DNA from: an uncultured Chitinophagaceae bacterium | Lineage (GTDB): Bacteria; Bacteroidota; Bacteroidia; Chitinophagales; Chitinophagaceae | DNA length: 5,907 nt | NCBI GenBank assembly: GCA_903841915.1 | Contig: CAIMKO010000003.1 | Location: forward strand, 1 to 5,907 | Reading direction: 5' to 3' | Shown: positions 1 through 5,907 of the stretch, piece after piece | Layout: each line of letters begins with the position of its first letter | Numbering within the stretch: the stretch's first letter is position 1 | Notes under the pieces: model-generated | What the model saw: the letters and a program-made list of their open reading frames with translations, nothing else | Databases searched by the model: none | Told to the model about the DNA's origin: nothing | Position numbers and translations under genes: made by a program

Positions 1-142
1 AGGATTTTTAACCTTGCCCATTTTTGTTTTAGCCTTCTGCATTCTATTAGATGCCTTGATTGCTAAAACAATTCCTGTATTATACAATGTTTTAACCGGC
101 AATAGAGGAACTGTCAAGGAACTTGCAATTCCGTTAAAATAA
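1..142 (+). CDS. 3' end of an unidentified, possibly membrane, protein (partial)
   Basis: An open frame enters from the left edge in the second reading frame and runs 46 codons to a TAA at 140-142. The visible tail starts with a hydrophobic stretch of about 21 residues (GFLTLPIFVLAFCILLDALI...), which could be a last membrane helix, followed by a mildly basic tail ending ELAIPLK. G+C falls from codon position 1 to 2 to 3 (about 43, 37 and 30 percent by hand count), as expected for real coding in an AT-rich genome. It would be convergent with the minus-strand operon, whose last stop is 20 bases away. I do not recognise the family, and the start is outside the window. T-rich DNA yields hydrophobic translations easily, so this could be a chance frame. 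The competing reading is a minus-strand gene starting at 42 (MQKAKTK...) and leaving the window. Confidence 0.45.
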   Translation, partial: GFLTLPIFVLAFCILLDALIAKTIPVLYNVLTGNRGTVKELAIPLK

Positions 143-162
143 ATTGTTATTCTTTTTAAAGA

Positions 163-1314
163 CTATTTATTTTGGCCTCTAATTTTTTTCCATTTGTACA
201 CAAAAACTTCATTCCATATTCCCCTAAAAATTCTATTTGAAAGTTTTTTGTCGTAGCAAGGAAGAAATCGCCAATAACCTTTGTAATTAAATACCCACCG
301 CAAAATTCCTTTTATTTCGTTTTTCCATAAAGCTCTCCGAATGTCTTTATCGAACAACGCCACTTCAATAAATGGTTGTTTCATTGGCATGTCCTTATAC
401 CCATTCAAATAATCGCCGCTAACAATTCTCTTGACTCCATCAGAAAAATCGCGACCTATAAATCTCCCGTAAGCTGTCCACGAATTAGGTCTTGTGTCCA
501 CTTCAATTAAATAATATTTATCTTTTTTTACATCGTGCATATAGGCAATATTTGCAAAACCGTTAAGGCCAAGCGTTTTGCCTAGATGAATGAGCAAAGG
601 TTTAATGGCAGAGTTAACGTAATAACTTCTTCTGGTTGAATAGGTGAATTTGTCTTTATCGTATTCCACGATTTTTGAAGTATTATAAACTAATAACTCG
701 CCCTGATAAAATAAAGCTTCCACAGGAATTTCATCACCTTCAATATATTCCTGAATCAACACATTTTGATTCTCCGGAATTTTATGAAGATTGGTTAAGA
801 ACTCTTCATAACTGTAACTCACAAACATTCCAACCCCACCCCAACTAAAATCTAATTTATTAATAACTGGAAAATTGAGTTTTGTTTTGATTCTTTCAAG
901 ATCCTCTTTACCATTGTATGTTGTGTAACCCGGGGCATCAATGCCAGTTGATTCGCAGAAATCTGCCAAGCCATCTTTTGAACTGAGCATATGTCTATGT
1001 TCTATCTTTATAATTGGCAACATTTTTACAAACACATTTTCTTCATGTACTTCTTCATTCATAAATTTAATCAACGGTTCATCACCCAAGATCACCCATT
1101 GGTATTCGCCTGTCTTTACTAATTCAATTAACTTGTCTTTAAAAACAATTTTGTCAGCACTGCTTTCTATCCATTTGCCATAATAACTATTTGACAAAAG
1201 CCAAGATTTTGAAGAACAATAAACATCAACAGATGCCCCGCCATTTTTTAAAACAAAAGGAACTTCAGCTAATGTATTCCAATTGTCGAAACAGGCTACT
1301 AATACTTTGAACAT
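163..1314 (-). CDS. ATP-grasp family ligase, substrate unknown
   Basis: Predicted cytoplasmic enzyme of 383 residues with the ATP-grasp fold, resembling carbamoyl-phosphate-synthase-like members. Such enzymes activate a carboxylate as an acyl phosphate and join it to an amine, thiol or other nucleophile. Residues 1-110 look like a Rossmann-like pre-ATP-grasp domain (MFKVLVACFD at the start). Nucleotide-binding signatures follow: FPVINKLDFSWGGVGM at 148-163, with K153 and the glycine loop; LIQEYIEGDEIPVEAL at 186-201; and YYLIEVDTRPNSW at 267-279, the metal/phosphate motif with E271, D273, R275 and N277. D273 replaces the more usual Asn. Residues 310-383 form a basic, Trp/Tyr-rich tail. The gene is last in the minus-strand operon, 28 bases after the GT8 gene. 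The start ATG at 1314 has no Shine-Dalgarno sequence. Its position suggests a role in decorating a polysaccharide, for example adding an amino acid, but this is inference; the substrate cannot be read from sequence. The fold call is strong. Confidence 0.88.
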   Translation of the reverse strand: MFKVLVACFDNWNTLAEVPFVLKNGGASVDVYCSSKSWLLSNSYYGKWIESSADKIVFKDKLIELVKTGEYQWVILGDEPLIKFMNEEVHEENVFVKMLPIIKIEHRHMLSSKDGLADFCESTGIDAPGYTTYNGKEDLERIKTKLNFPVINKLDFSWGGVGMFVSYSYEEFLTNLHKIPENQNVLIQEYIEGDEIPVEALFYQGELLVYNTSKIVEYDKDKFTYSTRRSYYVNSAIKPLLIHLGKTLGLNGFANIAYMHDVKKDKYYLIEVDTRPNSWTAYGRFIGRDFSDGVKRIVSGDYLNGYKDMPMKQPFIEVALFDKDIRRALWKNEIKGILRWVFNYKGYWRFLPCYDKKLSNRIFRGIWNEVFVYKWKKIRGQNK

Positions 1315-1342
1315 ATGATTGGATTTGAATTTTAAAAGAATA

Positions 1343-2227
1343 TTAGTTTTTATTAATAAACTTATTAAAAATGTTTTTGAGTTTTTTGATATATCGTTTT
1401 GATTCGCCGATGGGTTTAAAATTTTTCCATTCCGTTTGATTCAAATACCGGTAAAATATTTTTTTAAATTCTTCGCTGTAATTATACGATTGATAAATAG
1501 GTTTGCGTTCTACAAAATGGATCAGCAATGGCTTTTCATTTGTTTCGATTGTTGAGAAATGATTCCACAAAGGACTTAATTCCAACCACTGATTTGCCAA
1601 TACAACATTCAATCCATATTGATCGGGATAGTTTGCGAATTTTTTATTGTTATCAATGCATTCAATGATTTTTTCAGTCACGTTTTGTTCACGCCATTTT
1701 TTTAAATTCATCAATAATAATCCGGTATTAAAATATCTGGTAGTGCCGGGCAACCCTAATGCTTCATAATTCAGCACACCTCCCCATGAATTCTCAAATG
1801 TTATAATTCTCGGATCTAAAACTGCAGCAACAACTTTATCGCTCATGTCATTTTCAAAAATGGTTGTTATATCACCCAACGCAATCATATCAACATCCAA
1901 ATACAAAACATATTCTATTTCTTGCGGAATAAAATATGGAATGAACAAACGCATGTAAATATTCAAAGGATAAGAACTTCTGTCCAAAGGCAAATCCATT
2001 CCTTTTGGAATTACTTCTTCCATCTTTTGCCAATGCAATGTTGTGATATTAGGATTGATTGAACGTTGCAGTTTCATTTTAGAACTATCGCTAACAGCAT
2101 CTTCAATAATATAAATATTCATTTGCTGCTCTTTTCTGATATTATCTTCAATCGATTTTATCAATGCAGCCAACAAAATGATGTAATGATTATCGGTGGC
2201 AACAACTATTGTTAATGGTTTCATCAT
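1343..2227 (-). CDS. Glycosyltransferase family 8 (retaining, LgtC/GspA-like)
   Basis: A 294-residue GT-A fold glycosyltransferase that would transfer a sugar, in this family often glucose or galactose from the UDP-sugar, to a glycan or lipid-linked acceptor at the cytoplasmic face of the inner membrane. The start is typical of the family (PLTIVVATDNHYIILLAAL). The hallmark block RLFIPYFIPQEIEYVLYLDVDM lies at 93-114, with the metal-binding DxD at D111-V-D113. YFNTGLLLMNLKKWRE at 165-180 is the conserved FNxGxxxxN segment, YPDQYGLN at 200-207 the DQ motif, and LLIHFVERKP at 234-243 the late His/Lys region. The tail from about 277 (KRYIKKLKNIFNKFINKN) is strongly basic and could hold the enzyme to the membrane, as in LgtC-type relatives. 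Two ATGs stand together at the start (2227 and 2224); either is possible and neither has a Shine-Dalgarno sequence. The gene begins 4 bases after the acyltransferase stop. The exact sugar and linkage are not predictable. Confidence 0.95.
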   Translation of the reverse strand: MMKPLTIVVATDNHYIILLAALIKSIEDNIRKEQQMNIYIIEDAVSDSSKMKLQRSINPNITTLHWQKMEEVIPKGMDLPLDRSSYPLNIYMRLFIPYFIPQEIEYVLYLDVDMIALGDITTIFENDMSDKVVAAVLDPRIITFENSWGGVLNYEALGLPGTTRYFNTGLLLMNLKKWREQNVTEKIIECIDNNKKFANYPDQYGLNVVLANQWLELSPLWNHFSTIETNEKPLLIHFVERKPIYQSYNYSEEFKKIFYRYLNQTEWKNFKPIGESKRYIKKLKNIFNKFINKN

Positions 2228-2231
2228 TCAC

Positions 2232-3314
2232 TTATTTTTTTGATGTAGCTAATTTTTTATCGATCACAGATTTCCCCATTTGCATAAAATATTTTTCAAA
2301 TTGTTCGTAAACTATTTTACTCATCACTAAAGTAAGCAACACTGTTGCTGAAATTAATGCATACGAGTTGATCGCAAAATATTTATCTGATAAGTGTTTT
2401 AAAATAAGATAGATCAATGGATGCAGCAGATAAATGGAATAACTCGTATCCCCAAGATATTTTAAAAATCTTTTTACTAAGGTTGGCAAAAAACTAAAAT
2501 CACTGATGTAAAACATGTAACACATCAAAATAGTTAATGCTGAAAGCACCAATCTTGTAACACCTGTAACCAGGATCACAGGTTCACCTGTTGCCGGATA
2601 TAGAATAATGCCTGCTAATAAAAAAATGATGAAGATTGGGGCCCATTTAATTAACCATGAAGGTGATTTTTGCAATGTGGCGATATAAATCCCGATCGCA
2701 AAAAAGAAAAATTGATTGAATGGATTTACATATCTGAACCATTGAAATCCTAATGTTATGTTTGGATCCAATAATTTAAAAGTAAATAATGCAAATGCTG
2801 CGAATATTACTATAACAGCAGCTACAAAATAAATTCGTTTGACTTTGTTCAAGAAAAAAAGTACAGGAAAGAATACATAGAAAAATAATTCATTTCCGAT
2901 TGACCAGGCTCCGTTTGCTTCGAATGCATCTGAACGTATCATTCCGGGTAAAACAGTAATGTTCACGATCAGATGTTTGATGGTGTACATATCCTGATTG
3001 GTTTTCAGCAAATAAGTAAAAATGGTTGCCAACCATAATAAAGGAACTATTCTGAAAAACCGTTTTAGATAAAAAATGGAAATACTTTCTTTATTGGCTT
3101 GTAGTTTTGAATTGGCAATATATAATGTTAACCCACTCAATACATAAAAAATTGAAACAGCATAAATTTTTACTCTTGCAATAAATGTTGAAGAATCGCT
3201 TTCACCAAAAGTGAAAAGGCTCATATGGTAAGCCATTACTCCGCTTGCAGCCAAACCCCTCAAATAATCGAGGGAATCATACCTTTTAACAGATAGTTCT
3301 TTCACGGGTTGCAT
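2232..3314 (-). CDS. Acyltransferase-3 family membrane O-acyltransferase
   Basis: Polytopic inner-membrane protein of 360 residues from this start, within the usual range for acyltransferase-3 (OafA/NodX/WecH-type) enzymes. These move an acetyl or other short acyl group onto sugar hydroxyls of surface polysaccharides. SLDYLRGLAASGVMAYH at 14-30 carries the family R-x10-H motif (R19, H30). KRFFRIVPLLW is at 84-94, WSIGNELFFYVFFP at 137-150, and YLGDTSYSIYLLHPL at 286-300. About ten hydrophobic segments are spread along the chain, with no added periplasmic SGNH domain, so it is a stand-alone acyltransferase. The frame stays open upstream to an ATG at 3440, but those codons lie inside the preceding glycosyltransferase gene, whose C-terminus is canonical. 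I therefore prefer ATG 3314, 10 bases past that stop. ATG 3344, overlapping by 20 bases with the A-rich leader TTTTAAAA, is a good alternative adding 10 residues. The acyl group and target sugar are unknown. Confidence 0.92.
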   Translation of the reverse strand: MQPVKELSVKRYDSLDYLRGLAASGVMAYHMSLFTFGESDSSTFIARVKIYAVSIFYVLSGLTLYIANSKLQANKESISIFYLKRFFRIVPLLWLATIFTYLLKTNQDMYTIKHLIVNITVLPGMIRSDAFEANGAWSIGNELFFYVFFPVLFFLNKVKRIYFVAAVIVIFAAFALFTFKLLDPNITLGFQWFRYVNPFNQFFFFAIGIYIATLQKSPSWLIKWAPIFIIFLLAGIILYPATGEPVILVTGVTRLVLSALTILMCYMFYISDFSFLPTLVKRFLKYLGDTSYSIYLLHPLIYLILKHLSDKYFAINSYALISATVLLTLVMSKIVYEQFEKYFMQMGKSVIDKKLATSKK

Positions 3315-3324
3315 AGGTTGAATA

Positions 3325-4548
3325 TTAAAGTGACAGATGTTCATTTTTAAAAGAACGAATGGCTTTATAAATTTCATTAACACTGTTCTCCCAGGAATGT
3401 GACGATGCGAATTTTTTTCTTTCTTCACGTAACCCTTCATTATCTTCTCGCAATGCTTTTTCTATAAGCGCAACATATTGTTCTTTTGTTTCTGCCAGAT
3501 ACGTATGATCGCTGAAAATACTCATCGCTTCGGTTTTTGTTGCCACCACAGGTTTACCAACTGCCAAGTATTCATCGATCTTTCTAGGATAATTTCCAAT
3601 GGTAACCTGACTTACAATTTGTGGATTGATACAAACATCGAAAGCATTGATATATGAAGGTAATTCAACCGAATCCTTTGATCCGAGGAAATACACATTT
3701 TTAATTTTATGCAAATTACTTTTCCTGAATTGATTATCTTCCGGTCCAACTAATATGATACTCCATTCAGGATTAGATTCAGCAATGTGAGCGATGACAT
3801 TCATATCCAACCTGATACTTTGCAATGCACCAACATAGCCAATAATGGGACTTGGAATTGCCAAAATATCGCCAGGCTTTCTTTTATCTTTTACATTCAT
3901 GAAAATATCCAACTCGCAACCTTGTCCAACATAATAAGCGTTTGGATTAAATGTTTTACAATAATTAGCGAGATATGTTGAATTGGCTATACAGATATCA
4001 CTCTTTGCAATTAATTCCGGTTCTAACTTTTCGCCATGCAATTTCCAGTAATCAACTGCCAGCATATAATCTCTTGAATAATAAATACTTATATCCGGCT
4101 GCAATAATTCTTTGAGATAAAAACAGCGGAACATATCATTATCATTAAAGAGAATAACATTTTTAAATTCCAATTTATTGATCCCTATTTGAATAGAAGA
4201 AGCAAACCTTTTATTATTGATCTTATTGAAAAATTCAAATAGGAATTGATTCTTGATCCAGTTAATAGATTCGATCAATTTATTGGGGTAAAGATTCCAC
4301 AAGTTCTCCCTGATCTTTACGATGCCGCTATATTTTCCATTGATAACATTTATCCGTTTCTGTATTTTGGGTTCATGATTGTGCTTGAATTTAGTAATGC
4401 GATCAAGCGGAGAATTAACATACAATACACGATTGTGTTTGCTTAATTCTTCGGCTATATTTTTACAATTGCTGCCTATCTCAACATCCCAAGGTTGTTG
4501 ACCAACAATAACAATATCTCTTCCCTTAATCAAATTATTTTTTTGCAT
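3325..4548 (-). CDS. Glycosyltransferase, GT4/GT-B fold (TuaH-like)
   Basis: A 407-residue GT-B fold glycosyltransferase, predicted cytoplasmic or membrane-associated, extending a lipid-linked glycan from a nucleotide-sugar donor. The N-terminal acceptor-side domain includes VIVGQQPWDVEIGSNCKNIA near 13-32 and HNRVLYVNSP at 38-47, a pattern I associate with TuaH-like enzymes. IAKSDICIANSTYLANYC at 180-197 leads to the interdomain segment VGQGCELDIF at 207-216. The C-terminal Rossmann domain starts at IIGYVGAL (235-242), followed by IILVGPE at 264-270. The donor-binding block is YPRKIDEYLAVGKPVVAT at 320-337; E326 is the expected conserved acidic residue. SSHSWENSVNEIY at 382-394 is the standard family C-terminus and confirms the reading frame across the overlap with the next gene. 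The ATG overlaps the end of the ligase gene by 14 bases (ATGCAAAAAAATAA), which suggests coupled translation. Donor sugar and linkage cannot be assigned. Confidence 0.93.
   Translation of the reverse strand: MQKNNLIKGRDIVIVGQQPWDVEIGSNCKNIAEELSKHNRVLYVNSPLDRITKFKHNHEPKIQKRINVINGKYSGIVKIRENLWNLYPNKLIESINWIKNQFLFEFFNKINNKRFASSIQIGINKLEFKNVILFNDNDMFRCFYLKELLQPDISIYYSRDYMLAVDYWKLHGEKLEPELIAKSDICIANSTYLANYCKTFNPNAYYVGQGCELDIFMNVKDKRKPGDILAIPSPIIGYVGALQSIRLDMNVIAHIAESNPEWSIILVGPEDNQFRKSNLHKIKNVYFLGSKDSVELPSYINAFDVCINPQIVSQVTIGNYPRKIDEYLAVGKPVVATKTEAMSIFSDHTYLAETKEQYVALIEKALREDNEGLREERKKFASSHSWENSVNEIYKAIRSFKNEHLSL
4535..4548 (-). promoter_or_regulatory. 14-base stop/start overlap with an A7 run
   Basis: The ligase stop TAA and the glycosyltransferase start ATG share the segment ATGCAAAAAAATAA. 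No Shine-Dalgarno sequence precedes this ATG, so reinitiation by ribosomes finishing the ligase gene is a likely route of translation. This is inferred from geometry, not demonstrated. Confidence 0.5.
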
Positions 4549-5907
4549 CGATCACTAGATTTTGTTCTTGATCCAACCTATAAGTAACATTCATTAAAGC
4601 AATTGCTAAATAGAAATATACATTAGACGGAAATTGCACCAATGCCTCTTGCGGAAAGTTGGCTATATTAAATGCAAACACAACTAAAATTGCAGCAAGA
4701 CAATATGATTTTAATTCCGGATCTCTTATACGATAGTAATTATTAATGCCCGTTTTTAAAATGACAAACATCATGATACAAAAAATGGCCAACCCGATCC
4801 AACCTAATTCAACAGTTACACGAACATACCCGCTATCAGGTGGAAATTGAGACAAATATGAACCGGGTGCAAACTTCTTTCCCCATTCGCCTGTTGCACC
4901 TAATCCGCCACCAATCGGATGTGCCCAAACATAAGGCTTGATTCTAGCCTGGTTAATCTTTCTAGCTTTATACGACATGTCTTCATTTGGCCTGAAAGCA
5001 CTTTGAAAACGCAAAATATTTTGATTGGATGTTGGCAAGAAAATTAATCCGACGATAAAAACACCGGCGACAATTACAAAAATTAAAATCTTTTTACTGT
5101 AATTCAAAATAGCATAAATTATTAAAGTAGCAGGCACTAATGGAAATGCACCCCTTGTTCCAGAAAAGATCATTGCAACTAAAATAACAATACAACAAAA
5201 TATCAAAATCAATTTTTTATACACTGCTATCGGTCCTTTCAGCAATGCAATACATAATAAACTAGCTACTGCCATTTGATACGCAAATGTTACCGGATCA
5301 GAATAAATAGAAAACTTACGCCAATGCCCGGCAATAAATAATAACAAAGGCATTCCGGGGGAATTTATGTATTCCTCTTCAAATGGGAAAAACCCAATGA
5401 ACTCTTGTTTAAAAGCATACACTGCACCAACCATTGATAAAAATATCCATAACTTCAGAATCACTTTGATGAATGCTTTGCTATTGATACTATAGAGATA
5501 AATAAAATAACTCAATGCAACAAAAGCAACAGTTCTTACAGTATAGACCCATGAAAGCCTTGATTCTGCCGCAGGATTAGCCACTTCAATAAAATTGTAA
5601 ATGATCCAAATCAATATCCAAAGGCTAACAGGTCCTGAAACTTTATCCCATCTGGGTTTTCTTTTTTGTTGAATAAAAAAACCAAGAAAAAACAAAACAA
5701 GCATTCCATCCATTAAAGTTCCCAATGGAAAAGTAATCCCTAAACGCAATAAAAACATAATGGCATACGCCAAAGTGATATACACTAAAATTCCAAAATG
5801 TGGGCTTATTACCAACGCAATAACTGAAGGGATTGCAATAATTAGAACAGTGGTCAAAATTCCAAAGGTCATTCCATAATTTGAAACACCCATTGCAAGT
5901 AATACAG
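4535..5907 (-). CDS. O-antigen ligase / Wzy-type polymerase family membrane protein (5' end uncertain)
   Basis: Polytopic inner-membrane protein of the O-antigen ligase/polymerase superfamily (Wzy_C-like). Members either ligate undecaprenyl-linked glycan to an acceptor or polymerise repeat units at the periplasmic face. Numbered from the first ATG in the window (5893; 452 residues), there are about a dozen hydrophobic segments. Conserved pieces are WRKFSIYSDPVTFAYQMAV at 191-209, SGTRGA at 244-249, HPIGGGLGATG at 325-335 in a large soluble loop (about 287-357), and PPDSGYVRVTVELGWIGL at 351-368. The loop arginines, including R247, fit the family mechanism. The frame is open through 5907 with VLLA before that ATG, hydrophobic residues that could finish an earlier membrane helix. 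The true start may therefore lie outside the window, and the gene is reported to the edge. Ligase and polymerase cannot be separated by sequence alone. The last 14 bases overlap the next gene. Confidence 0.9.
   Translation of the reverse strand, partial: VLLAMGVSNYGMTFGILTTVLIIAIPSVIALVISPHFGILVYITLAYAIMFLLRLGITFPLGTLMDGMLVLFFLGFFIQQKRKPRWDKVSGPVSLWILIWIIYNFIEVANPAAESRLSWVYTVRTVAFVALSYFIYLYSINSKAFIKVILKLWIFLSMVGAVYAFKQEFIGFFPFEEEYINSPGMPLLLFIAGHWRKFSIYSDPVTFAYQMAVASLLCIALLKGPIAVYKKLILIFCCIVILVAMIFSGTRGAFPLVPATLIIYAILNYSKKILIFVIVAGVFIVGLIFLPTSNQNILRFQSAFRPNEDMSYKARKINQARIKPYVWAHPIGGGLGATGEWGKKFAPGSYLSQFPPDSGYVRVTVELGWIGLAIFCIMMFVILKTGINNYYRIRDPELKSYCLAAILVVFAFNIANFPQEALVQFPSNVYFYLAIALMNVTYRLDQEQNLVIDAKK

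Noticed and set aside
1..42. Alternative minus-strand gene start at 42 (MQKAKTKMGKVKNP...) leaving the window, with a TATAAT-like box at 84-79 on the minus strand
   Set aside because: Only 14 codons are visible, there is no family signal, and the plus-strand frame has better codon-position bias. TATAAT-like strings are common in AT-rich DNA.
136..173. Perfect 9-base inverted repeat (AAAATAAAT / ATTTATTTT) between the convergent gene ends, as a terminator
   Set aside because: The stem is entirely A/T with a 20-base loop, so it would be unstable, and such repeats arise easily in this base composition.
941..1183. 80-codon plus-strand open frame
   Set aside because: It lies wholly inside the ATP-grasp gene on the opposite strand, shows no family motif, and is a shadow frame.
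3787..3981. 64-codon plus-strand open frame
   Set aside because: Antisense to the well-supported GT4 glycosyltransferase; no recognisable domain.
4246..4446. 66-codon plus-strand open frame
   Set aside because: Antisense to the N-terminal half of the same glycosyltransferase; no recognisable domain.
4535..4548. Possible -1 frameshift on the A7 run at the end of the ligase gene (GCA AAA AAA TAA)
   Set aside because: The heptamer is in the right phase for -1 slippage, but the -1 frame stops after two codons (ATA ATT TGA), and the glycosyltransferase lies in the +1 frame with its own ATG. No fusion protein would result from the usual shift.

Overview
The window is a compact stretch of a surface-polysaccharide (O-antigen, capsule or exopolysaccharide) biosynthesis locus from an AT-rich bacterium; by eye about a third of the bases are G or C. 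The start codons visible here lack a Shine-Dalgarno sequence and at least one has an A/T-rich leader (TTTTAAAAATG). Together with the low G+C and the gene types this suggests Bacteroidota, but that is an inference and no taxonomic marker is present.

Layout: nearly the whole window is one minus-strand gene string, transcribed from right to left. In order it holds (1) a polytopic O-antigen ligase/polymerase-like membrane protein running to or past the right edge, (2) a family-4-type glycosyltransferase overlapping it by 14 bases, (3) an acyltransferase-3 family membrane O-acyltransferase starting at or just inside the end of the glycosyltransferase, (4) a family-8 glycosyltransferase 4 bases further on, and (5) an ATP-grasp ligase after a 28-base gap. 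Overlaps and gaps this small indicate a single operon whose promoter lies outside the window to the right. At the left edge, a 46-codon open frame on the plus strand is probably the 3' end of a convergent gene.

How the genes may work together: the two glycosyltransferases (one retaining GT8, one GT-B fold) would add sugars to a lipid-linked precursor. The acyltransferase would decorate sugars with acetyl or another acyl group. The ligase/polymerase would join or polymerise units on the outer face of the inner membrane. The ATP-grasp enzyme, of unknown substrate, could make an amide or ester decoration such as an amino-acid substituent. This pathway reading is inferred from family membership and gene order.

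No RNA genes, mobile elements, CRISPR arrays or convincing promoters were seen, and every gap between genes is shorter than 30 bases. I found no clear sign of an undescribed system. The least explained gene is the ATP-grasp protein with its unusual metal-site residues and basic aromatic tail.
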